NCBI GenBank assembly: GCA_030628975.1 | Contig: DAOVPZ010000037.1 | Location: forward strand, 1 to 8,580 | Length of the DNA stretch: 8,580 bases | Origin: Candidatus Cloacimonadota bacterium | Lineage (GTDB): Bacteria > Cloacimonadota > Cloacimonadia > JGIOTU-2 | Direction: 5' to 3' | Shown: positions 1 to 5,993 of the stretch, piece after piece | How the letters are laid out: each line of letters opens with the position of its first letter | How positions within the stretch are numbered: the stretch's first letter is position 1 | The notes under the pieces: model-generated | The model's database searches: none | What the model saw: the letters and a program-made list of their open reading frames with translations, nothing else | What the model was told of the DNA's origin: nothing | Position numbers and translations under genes: made by a program

Positions 1-159
1 ACAAGTATTTATTACAATTATTTCTGCTTCTGAAGGGTTATCAACCATTTGATAATCATTTTTAATAAAGATTGCTGCAATCTTCTCGCTATCCACAAGA
101 TTTTTTGGACAACCTAAACTTTCAATATAAAATTTTTGACAATTTTTTATTGCTTTCAA
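1..159 (-). CDS. rimO: RimO, ribosomal protein S12 methylthiotransferase (5' part, cut by the window edge)
   Basis: Only the first 53 codons are present, read leftwards and running off the window. RimO is a radical-SAM enzyme with two [4Fe-4S] clusters that methylthiolates an aspartate of ribosomal protein S12. The N-terminal UPF0004/MTTase domain is visible: the stretch GCPKNLVDSEKIAAIF (residues 17-32) is the hallmark that separates RimO from MiaB, and the fragment ends in VINTC. The cysteines in GCPKN and NTC are the first two of the three that hold the auxiliary cluster. The radical-SAM and TRAM domains would lie outside. The start is taken as TTG at 159-157 because an in-frame TAA lies at 165-163, no earlier ATG exists, and AGGA sits 8 bases upstream (171-168). 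It is divergent from rpmB. The family call is firm; the exact start is less so. Confidence 0.85.
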   Translation of the reverse strand, partial: MKAIKNCQKFYIESLGCPKNLVDSEKIAAIFIKNDYQMVDNPSEAEIIVINTC

Positions 160-167
160 AGTTTAAA

Positions 168-171
168 TCCT
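168..171 (-). promoter_or_regulatory. Ribosome binding site of rimO
   Basis: AGGA on the minus strand, 8 bases before the TTG codon at 159-157. Together with the in-frame stop just upstream it supports a TTG start for rimO. The rest of the divergent spacer (about 160-256) is very AT-rich. On the plus strand TTGCTT (203-208) and TAAAAT (224-229) could be a weak rpmB promoter, but their spacing is only 15 bases, so I do not call it. Confidence 0.45.
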
Positions 172-258
172 AATATTATTATTTTTAATAGTTTTAAAAA
201 ACTTGCTTTAAAATTTCTATTTTTAAAATTATGTCAACTAAATAAAAGCAAAATTTTT

Positions 259-262
259 GGAG
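259..262 (+). promoter_or_regulatory. Ribosome binding site that sets the rpmB start
   Basis: GGAG lies 6 bases before the ATG at 269. An in-frame TTG at 257 overlaps this site, so the longer reading starting at 257 would put the start codon inside its own ribosome binding site; the ATG is the better start. Confidence 0.6.
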
Positions 263-268
263 ACTAAA

Positions 269-457
269 ATGGCAAAAAAATGTGAGATATGCGGGAAGGC
301 ACCAATTTTTGGAAAGAATAGAAGTAAATCAGACAGAAGAACACCAAGAAGATGGAATCCCAATTTGCAGAGAATAAGAGTTAATGTTGATGGGGTGATA
401 AAAAAAATGACAGTTTGTACACAATGTATTAAAAGCGGTAGAGTGAAAAAAGCATAA
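269..457 (+). CDS. rpmB: 50S ribosomal protein L28
   Basis: This 62-residue protein is a structural component of the large ribosomal subunit. It begins MAKKCEICGKAP and carries the basic central motif of L28 (SDRRTPRRWNPNLQRIRV, residues 21-38). Two CxxC pairs, C5/C8 and C50/C53, form the zinc-ribbon seen in the cysteine-containing (C+) version of L28, as opposed to the cysteine-free paralogue that many bacteria use when zinc is scarce. Length is normal for the family. The start is ATG at 269 with GGAG 6 bases upstream; a TTG 12 bases earlier is in frame but rejected. The htrA start follows 33 bases after the stop with no visible terminator, so the two are probably cotranscribed. Identification is firm. 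Confidence 0.95.
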   Translation: MAKKCEICGKAPIFGKNRSKSDRRTPRRWNPNLQRIRVNVDGVIKKMTVCTQCIKSGRVKKA

Positions 458-490
458 AATTAATCAAAATATAAAATTTGGAATGAAAAT

Positions 491-1948
491 ATGTATAAAC
501 TCAAGACAATAGTAATATCTTTGGTAATATTGATTTTATTTTCTTATTCTTTAGTTGCTTTACCTCAATTAGTAGTAGATGAAACAGGACATAGCCCTTT
601 TGTGAAAATATCAAAAGATATTCTTAGCTCAGTTGTAAATATAAAAGTTGAATGGGAGGTCGAAAGTCAATATAAAGAATTCAAATCACCTTTCCCTTTC
701 GATGATGATTTTTTTAAATTCTTTTTTGGTCCTCAACCAGATAAAAGAAAATCTTATAATTTCGGTTCGGGTTTTATAATACTTCAAGATGGAAGAGATG
801 TCTATATTCTTACCAATAATCATGTTGTAGGAAAAAGCACTGAAGGTGAAATAACCGTTACTCTAAGTGATAAATTAAAATATGATGCTGAAATAATTGG
901 TTTAGATAATAAAACTGATGTAGCAGTAATAAAAATTGAAGTTGCAAAAGGGAATGAGGTTAATATTGCTCCTTTGGGTGATTCTGATAATATTGAAGTT
1001 GGTGATTGGGTACTCGCAATTGGTAGTCCTTTTTCTGAAAATCTAAGTGGTACTGTTACTGTTGGTATCGTTAGTGCCAAAGGTAGAGCAGGTTTATCAT
1101 TTGGGAAAGAATCTCCTCTTTATCAAGATTATATACAGACAGATGCTGCTATTAATCCAGGCAATAGTGGTGGACCACTTGTAGATATTAAAGGAGAGGT
1201 TATTGGTATAAATTCAGCAATCTCAACAGTTAGTGGTGGAAATATTGGTATTGGATTTGCTATTCCTATTAACATTGTTAAAAAGGTTATAAATGATTTA
1301 ATTGAGAAAGGTTATGTGGAGCGAGCATATTTAGGAGTTCTTCCTCAAGAAATCACACCAGATATACAAGAAAGTTTTAATCTTCCTTCCTTAGAAGGTA
1401 TTCTAATTGCCAAGGTTGAAAAAGATACTCCAGCTGATGAAGCTGGTTTGAAAAAAGGAGATGTTATTATAGAATTTGATGACCAACCCGTAAAAAATGT
1501 AAGCAAATTCAGGTTAATAGTTGCAGATTCTAAGATTGGTGAAAAAGTAGATATTAAAATTATTCGTAAAGGAAAAGAACTGATAAAAAAAGCAAAATTA
1601 GAAGCTTATCCTGAAACTGAAATAGCGAAAAAACCTTCTGAACAAAAGGATTCATACAAATGGCTTGGTATAGAGGTGCAAGATATTGATTCTGATTATG
1701 CAAAGCAAATGAAAATTTCCTCTGATGAAGGGGTGGTTGTTTCTAAAATTGTAAATGATTCACCTGCTGATGGATCTGAACTTAAAGTAGGTGATGTTAT
1801 TTTTGAAATTGATTATCAAGAAATTAAAGATATTGATGATTATTATTCCATTATTGATAAATTAAAGAAAGAAGATAGGAATTCGGTTTTATTGTATGTC
1901 TTAACTGGAAAAGATTATTATCATTACATTGCAATTAAAATAAATTAA
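491..1948 (+). CDS. htrA: HtrA/DegP-type (Do-like) periplasmic serine protease with two PDZ domains
   Basis: A 485-residue protein of the HtrA family, which degrades or holds misfolded proteins outside the cytoplasm. Residues 1-23 look like a signal peptide: MYKLK followed by a hydrophobic run and a small-residue end (LVALPQ), implying export. The trypsin-like domain covers about 35-270 with a complete triad: H111 in TNNHVV, D143 in NKTDVAV, and S226 in GNSGGPL. A Phe/Asp-rich segment (about 65-82, DDDFFKFFFG) sits where family members carry the LA loop. PDZ1 spans about 277-372 (YLGV..., DTPADEAGLKKGDVI) and PDZ2 about 389-483 (WLGIEVQDID, DSPADGSELKVGDVI). Two PDZ domains match DegP/DegQ rather than DegS. 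The start at 491 has only a weak site (GGA, 480-482). It lies 33 bases after rpmB, so probably in its operon. Which of DegP or DegQ it matches best cannot be told by eye. Confidence 0.93.
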   Translation: MYKLKTIVISLVILILFSYSLVALPQLVVDETGHSPFVKISKDILSSVVNIKVEWEVESQYKEFKSPFPFDDDFFKFFFGPQPDKRKSYNFGSGFIILQDGRDVYILTNNHVVGKSTEGEITVTLSDKLKYDAEIIGLDNKTDVAVIKIEVAKGNEVNIAPLGDSDNIEVGDWVLAIGSPFSENLSGTVTVGIVSAKGRAGLSFGKESPLYQDYIQTDAAINPGNSGGPLVDIKGEVIGINSAISTVSGGNIGIGFAIPINIVKKVINDLIEKGYVERAYLGVLPQEITPDIQESFNLPSLEGILIAKVEKDTPADEAGLKKGDVIIEFDDQPVKNVSKFRLIVADSKIGEKVDIKIIRKGKELIKKAKLEAYPETEIAKKPSEQKDSYKWLGIEVQDIDSDYAKQMKISSDEGVVVSKIVNDSPADGSELKVGDVIFEIDYQEIKDIDDYYSIIDKLKKEDRNSVLLYVLTGKDYYHYIAIKIN

Positions 1949-2039
1949 TTTAAGTATTATATTTTCAAAATTTGAATTATTAGAAGTTTCTATTTGAAAA
2001 AAATTTAGTTATTAATTAAAAAATCGGGGAATAAAACAT

Positions 2040-2067
2040 TTGTATAAATTACATTAAGGTTTATATT
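2040..2067 (+). promoter_or_regulatory. Candidate promoter of the sigma factor gene
   Basis: TTGTAT (2040-2045) and TATATT (2062-2067) are 16 bases apart in the 163-base spacer between htrA and the sigma gene. The same bases also fit the Bacteroidota-type pattern TTTG (2039-2042), 19 bases, then TAnnTTT (TATATTT). A small inverted repeat, TTATCT/AGATAA (2075-2080 and 2086-2091), follows just downstream and could be an operator, though this is weak in such AT-rich DNA. Confidence 0.35.
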
Positions 2068-2111
2068 TACTAAGTTATCTAATTAAGATAAATTAAATTT
2101 GTAGAAATATA

Positions 2112-2996
2112 ATGGAAAATCCAGCTGACGATAAAGGCTTGCAAAAGTATCTTTCAGATATTGCTAATATACCAACTCTATCAAGAGAAGAAGAAAAACA
2201 TTTAATTATTAATGCCCAAAAAGGTGATCGATACGCGATGAATAAGCTTATAGAAAGCAATCTGAAGTTTGTTGTAAAAGTTGCCAGTAAGTTTCAAGGA
2301 AAGGGATTGACGCTTTCTGAATTGATAAGCGAAGGTAATGTTGGACTTATAAAAGCAATTAAAAGGTTTGATATTAAAAGAGGGACTAAACTAATAACAT
2401 ATGCTGTATGGTGGATTCAACAAGCTATACAATATGCAATTTATGAGAAGAATAGATTAATTAGGATTCCAGCCAAGACTATATCAACATTAACAAAAAT
2501 CGAAGATGCTCGTCAAAAGCATCTTGCTTCTGAAGGTAATGAAGCTACTCTTAAAGAATTAGCACAAAAAGTAAATATTGAAGAAAAGAAAGCTAAAGAT
2601 TTAATAACACAAAAATCTGATGTTATCTCTCTTAATGAAATTACTCATTCTTATGGAACTTATGACCATCCAGATGCATTATCAAGAATTAAAGCTCATA
2701 AAGTAACTGATAGAAGTTTTAGCGGGGATCAAGATGACCCTCAAAAAATTTATTATAGGAAAAAGATAAGAGAGAAGATTAACAAAAAAATTGGTGAACT
2801 CAGCTCAAGAGATGCACATATAATAAAGGAGTATTTTGGTTTTGGTGAAGATGATAAAGGAAAAAATTTTGCTCAAATCGCAAGAGAGTTGGGATTGTCC
2901 CGAGAAAGAGTTCGTCAAATATTCAAACAAATTTTGGAAGAGTTAAGAAAAGAAACTGTAAATGAAGTAGATATTGATTATTTGTTAGGAATATAA
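2112..2996 (+). CDS. Sigma-70 family RNA polymerase sigma factor (RpoD/SigA-like, compact)
   Basis: A 294-residue sigma-70 factor, which gives RNA polymerase its promoter specificity. Domain order: region 1.2 at about 8-40 (GLQKYLSDIA...LSREEEKHL); region 2 at 44-110, including NLKFVVKVASKF, ISEGNVGLIKAIKRFD and TYAVWWIQQAI; region 3 at about 113-175; region 4 at about 213-280 with the helix-turn-helix FAQIARELGLSRERVRQI. It lacks region 1.1 and the long non-conserved insert of proteobacterial RpoD, as do Bacteroidota primary sigmas. Region 4.2 keeps the RER..RQ contacts expected for TTGACA -35 boxes. Region 2.3/2.4 and the region 3.2 finger depart from primary sigmas (see findings), so it may be the housekeeping factor of a divergent lineage or a group 2 factor; I give no symbol. 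The ATG at 2112 has no clear Shine-Dalgarno. Family certain, rank uncertain. Confidence 0.9.
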   Translation: MENPADDKGLQKYLSDIANIPTLSREEEKHLIINAQKGDRYAMNKLIESNLKFVVKVASKFQGKGLTLSELISEGNVGLIKAIKRFDIKRGTKLITYAVWWIQQAIQYAIYEKNRLIRIPAKTISTLTKIEDARQKHLASEGNEATLKELAQKVNIEEKKAKDLITQKSDVISLNEITHSYGTYDHPDALSRIKAHKVTDRSFSGDQDDPQKIYYRKKIREKINKKIGELSSRDAHIIKEYFGFGEDDKGKNFAQIARELGLSRERVRQIFKQILEELRKETVNEVDIDYLLGI

Positions 2997-3067
2997 AAAT
3001 ATCTGTAGTTTTAAAATTATCAAATATTCTAACTAACAATATGAAAATAAAACTGTTCATTATGTTT

Positions 3068-3086
3068 ATCCCGATTTAATCGGGAT
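3068..3086 (+). repeat. Palindromic repeat, ATCCCGATTTAATCGGGAT
   Basis: A perfect inverted repeat with two 9-base arms around one central T, in the 156-base spacer between the sigma gene and valS. The 15-base core CCCGATTTAATCGGG occurs again, on the other strand, inside tig at 6673-6687. It is not followed by a T run, so it is not a standard intrinsic terminator, although the hairpin may mark the 3' end of the sigma mRNA. Best read as a copy of a small dispersed repeat. Confidence 0.7.
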
Positions 3087-3138
3087 TGATATCTTCAACA
3101 AAACTTGACATATAAATGACACTTAAGGAAATTATTAT
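3086..3138 (+). promoter_or_regulatory. Candidate promoter region of valS
   Basis: Two readings are possible. TTGATA (3086-3091) with TATAAA (3111-3116) at a 19-base spacing would start transcription about 30 bases before valS. Alternatively the perfect TTGACA (3105-3110) is the -35 box, but the best downstream -10-like hexamer, TATTAT (3133-3138), is 22 bases away, which is too far for a standard promoter. Some promoter here is likely because the palindrome separates valS from the sigma gene; the exact boxes are uncertain. Confidence 0.3.
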
Positions 3139-3152
3139 TATAAGGAGTCTCT

Positions 3153-5813
3153 ATGGATCAGATGGAGAAAGTCTATAATCCAAAAGAAATTGAATCAAGG
3201 TGGTATAAATTCTGGCAAGAAATGGGTTTGTTTAATGCAGAAATTAATACTGAGAAGAAGCCATATACCATTGTTATTCCACCTCCAAATGTAACTGGAA
3301 TTTTACATATGGGTCATGTTTTAAATAATACAATACAAGATATTATGATTCGATATAAAAGGTTACAAGATTATGAAACTTTGTGGTTGCCAGGAACTGA
3401 CCATGCTGGTATTGCAACTCAAAATGTTGTTGAAAGAGAATTGATAAAACAGGGGAAATCCAGATATGATGTTGGAAGAGAAGATCTTATAAAGCAAATC
3501 TGGAAATGGCAAGAAGAAAAAGGTGGCAGAATTATTGACCAATTAAAAAAATTAGGTGCAAGTTGCGATTGGAGACGAGAAAGATTTACAATGGATGAAG
3601 GACTTTCAAATGCTGTTCAGGAAGTTTTCATCCGTCTCTATGAAAAAGGTCTGATATACAAAGGGAAGTATATAATAAACTGGTGTCCACGATGCGAAAC
3701 TGCTTTATCAGATGATGAAGTTGATTATGAAGATAGGGATTCTCATCTTTGGTATATTAAATATCCTGTTAAGGATAAATCAAATGAGTTTGTAGTTGTT
3801 GCAACAACCAGACCGGAAACAATGCTTGGTGATACTGCTGTTGCAGTTAGCCCCAAAGATGAAAGGTATAAACATTTGATAGGGGAGAAGGTTATTATTC
3901 CACTTGTTGAAAGAGAAGTTCCAATAATTTCTGATGATTATGTTGATAAAGAATTTGGTACAGGTTGCGTTAAAGTAACTCCTGCACATGACCCAAATGA
4001 CTTTGAGATGGGATTGCGTCATAATTTGCAACAGATTTTAATTATGGATGAAAAAGCAGTTATGAATAGAAATGCTGGTATTGATTATGATGGAATGAAT
4101 CGTTTTGAATGCAGAGAAAAGGTCATAGAAGATCTAAAGGAAAGGAAACTGCTTGAAAAGATTGAAAAGCATTCATACAGCCTTGGTCATTGCTATAGGT
4201 GTCATACTGTTATTGAGCCATATCTTTCAATACAATGGTTTGTAAAAATGAAGCCTATGGCAAAGAAAGCAATTAAAGTTGTTAAAGATGGATTGATAGA
4301 ATTTCAACCACCTCGTTGGGAAAAGGTTTATTACAATTGGATGGAAAATATTCGTGATTGGTGTATTTCTCGCCAGATTTGGTGGGGACATCGCATTCCT
4401 GTTTATTATTGTGAAAATTGTAAAGAGATGGTTGTAGCAAAAGAACCTCCCCGGAAATGTATGAAATGTAATGGAGAAAAATTTACTCAAGACCCGGATG
4501 TTCTTGATACTTGGTTTTCTTCCTGGCTTTGGCCATTTTCTACAATGGGTTGGCCCGAAAAAACAAAAGAACTTAATTATTTCTATCCAACAGATTTATT
4601 AGTAACTGATCCTGGTATTATCTTTTTCTGGGTTGCAAGAATGATTATGTCCTCATTAGAATTTATTGGAGAAATTCCTTTTAAAACCGTTCTTCTGCAT
4701 GGTGTTGTATTGGATGCACAAATGCGAAGGATGGAAAAATCATTGGGAAATTCTCCTGACCCAATTGACATCATAGAAAAATTTGGTGCTGACGCACTTC
4801 GTTTTAGTATGGTATATAATACACCAAAAGGTAATGATGTAGTATATACAGATTCTCTTGTTGAGACAGGTAGGAATTTTGCAAATAAGATTTGGAACGC
4901 AGCAAGGTTTACTATAACTAATGCAGAAAAAATTGGTGGAATGCCAGAACCAGAAGATATTACTGTTGACCTGGTTGATAGATGGATATTACATCGTCTT
5001 CATACTGCTATATATGAAATATCAAAAGCTTATGATGAGTATAGATTTAATGATGCAGCTCATTTGTTATATAACTTTTTCTGGAATGAATATTGTGCAT
5101 GGTATCTTGAAATTATTAAGGATAGATTTTATCATTCTGATGATATTTCATCAAAAAGAACCGCAAAATACTTGATGTTGAAAGTATTAGATTACTCCTT
5201 AAGAATGCTTCATCCTATTATGCCCTTTATTTCAGAAGAGATATGGCAGAGAATTCAAAAGTTTTATCCTGAAATTAGATATGATTCAATTATGAAAGTA
5301 TCGTTTCCTATTGCGGACCAGGATCAATTATTTCCAGAAGACGCAAAAAAAATGGAGCTAATAATAAAGATTATAACATCAATTAGAAGTATCCGAAAAG
5401 ATATGAATGTTCCACCTGGAGAAAAAGTAAAGATTGATATTAAAGCTGTAAAAGGTATAGATAGATTAATTCTGCAAGAGAATCGTCATTATCTGAAAGT
5501 TATGGCTAAAGTATCTGATATTTATATTGGTGATGATGTTGTTAAGCCATCAAAGTCAGCAACAACAGTTGTAGATGAAGTTGAAATTTATATGCCTTTG
5601 ACTGGTATTATTGATTTGGAAAAGGAACGAGAACGACTTCTGAAAAAGTTAGCACAAGTTGAGAAAAATTTGAAAAATTGTATAAAAAAGTTGGATAATC
5701 AGAACTTTATTAAAAATGCACCTGAAGATGTTGTACAGAAAGAGAGAGAGCGAAAAGAAAGTTTACAAATTACTTCTGAAAAATTAAAAGCAAACATTGC
5801 TTTTTTGGAATAA
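3153..5813 (+). CDS. valS: Valyl-tRNA synthetase
   Basis: An 886-residue class I synthetase that charges tRNA-Val and clears mischarged threonine. The Rossmann core carries PPPNVTGILHMGH (HIGH box H52-H55) and GTDHAGIATQ (81-90). The editing (CP1) domain shows ATTRPETMLGDTAVAVSP (217-234) and GTGCVKVTPAHDPNDFEMG (269-287). Cysteine pairs C178/C181, C347/C350, C420/C423 and C436/C439 suggest zinc knuckles. LDTWFSSWLWPFS (451-463) is typical of ValRS. The KMSKS position reads R526-M-E-K-S530, keeping the second lysine (K529) but changing two positions. The anticodon-binding helical domain spans about 608-740, and the C-terminal 820-886 is the coiled-coil arm typical of bacterial ValRS. AAGGAG (3142-3147) lies 5 bases before ATG 3153; an in-frame ATG at 3162 is less well spaced. 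Length is normal. Confidence 0.97.
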   Translation: MDQMEKVYNPKEIESRWYKFWQEMGLFNAEINTEKKPYTIVIPPPNVTGILHMGHVLNNTIQDIMIRYKRLQDYETLWLPGTDHAGIATQNVVERELIKQGKSRYDVGREDLIKQIWKWQEEKGGRIIDQLKKLGASCDWRRERFTMDEGLSNAVQEVFIRLYEKGLIYKGKYIINWCPRCETALSDDEVDYEDRDSHLWYIKYPVKDKSNEFVVVATTRPETMLGDTAVAVSPKDERYKHLIGEKVIIPLVEREVPIISDDYVDKEFGTGCVKVTPAHDPNDFEMGLRHNLQQILIMDEKAVMNRNAGIDYDGMNRFECREKVIEDLKERKLLEKIEKHSYSLGHCYRCHTVIEPYLSIQWFVKMKPMAKKAIKVVKDGLIEFQPPRWEKVYYNWMENIRDWCISRQIWWGHRIPVYYCENCKEMVVAKEPPRKCMKCNGEKFTQDPDVLDTWFSSWLWPFSTMGWPEKTKELNYFYPTDLLVTDPGIIFFWVARMIMSSLEFIGEIPFKTVLLHGVVLDAQMRRMEKSLGNSPDPIDIIEKFGADALRFSMVYNTPKGNDVVYTDSLVETGRNFANKIWNAARFTITNAEKIGGMPEPEDITVDLVDRWILHRLHTAIYEISKAYDEYRFNDAAHLLYNFFWNEYCAWYLEIIKDRFYHSDDISSKRTAKYLMLKVLDYSLRMLHPIMPFISEEIWQRIQKFYPEIRYDSIMKVSFPIADQDQLFPEDAKKMELIIKIITSIRSIRKDMNVPPGEKVKIDIKAVKGIDRLILQENRHYLKVMAKVSDIYIGDDVVKPSKSATTVVDEVEIYMPLTGIIDLEKERERLLKKLAQVEKNLKNCIKKLDNQNFIKNAPEDVVQKERERKESLQITSEKLKANIAFLE

Positions 5814-5837
5814 GGTTTAATATAAGTATTGTTGTGT

Positions 5838-5866
5838 TTGACAAATTATAGAAATTATGTTAACTT
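5838..5866 (+). promoter_or_regulatory. Promoter of tRNA-Leu (and probably tig)
   Basis: A perfect TTGACA (5838-5843) is followed after 17 bases by TAACTT (5861-5866). Transcription would begin at about 5873, leaving a leader of only a few bases before the tRNA. It is the strongest promoter match in the window and lies in the 63-base spacer after valS, where no intrinsic terminator is visible. Confidence 0.55.
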
Positions 5867-5876
5867 ATTTTATTAT

Positions 5877-5965
5877 GCGAAAGTGGCGGAACTGGCAGAC
5901 GCGCTGGACTTAGAATCCAGTCTCGATGTATCGGGATAGGGGTTCAAATCCCCTCTTTCGCACCA
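5877..5965 (+). tRNA. tRNA-Leu (anticodon UAG)
   Basis: A complete type II (long variable arm) tRNA. The acceptor stem pairs GCGAAAG (5877-5883) with CTTTCGC (5955-5961), followed by A73 and an encoded CCA (5963-5965). The anticodon stem CTGGA/TCCAG (5904-5908, 5916-5920) encloses loop CTTAGAA with anticodon TAG at 5911-5913, reading CUA and probably other CUN leucine codons. The variable arm (5921-5937) forms a six-pair stem, TCTCGA/TCGGGA with one G-U, around TGTA. The T arm is AGGGG-TTCAAAT-CCCCT (5938-5954). A73 is the discriminator expected for leucine. The final A of CCA is the A of an ATG that is out of frame with tig. The tig start lies 28 bases downstream, so the tRNA is probably cut from a tRNA-tig transcript. 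Confidence 0.97.
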
Positions 5966-5982
5966 TGTTTAGAATTCTGAAA

Positions 5983-5988
5983 AAGGAG
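5983..5988 (+). promoter_or_regulatory. Ribosome binding site that sets the TTG start of tig
   Basis: AAGGAG lies 5 bases before TTG at 5994 and 17 bases after the tRNA CCA end. It decides for the TTG start; the nearby ATG at 5965 is in another frame and overlaps the tRNA. Confidence 0.75.
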
Positions 5989-5993
5989 CTTAC

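Noticed and set aside
257..268. Upstream TTG start extending rpmB by four residues (METK before MAKK).
   Set aside because: The TTG overlaps the GGAG ribosome binding site of the ATG at 269, and L28 proteins begin at MAKKC or a close equivalent.
820..1080. Open frame on the minus strand inside htrA, and similar antisense or out-of-frame openings inside valS (3780-4031, 4227-4490, 4583-4774, 4921-5175), tig (6554-6808) and clpP/clpX (7821-8190).
   Set aside because: All lie over strongly conserved genes on the other strand or frame, have no recognisable domain, and are shadows of those genes.
1964..1976. Palindrome TTCAAAATTTGAA just after htrA as a terminator.
   Set aside because: Mostly A-T pairs with no usable loop and no T run; such palindromes are expected by chance in this AT-rich DNA.
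3068..3086. Palindrome before valS as an intrinsic terminator of the sigma gene.
   Set aside because: No run of T follows on either strand, and the same core occurs inside a coding region, so a repeat family explains it better.
5921..5937. ATCGGGAT-like sequence in the tRNA as another repeat copy.
   Set aside because: These bases form the normal long variable arm of a tRNA-Leu.
5965..5967. ATG directly after the tRNA as the tig start.
   Set aside because: It is out of frame with tig, overlaps the tRNA CCA and has no ribosome binding site; TTG at 5994 does.
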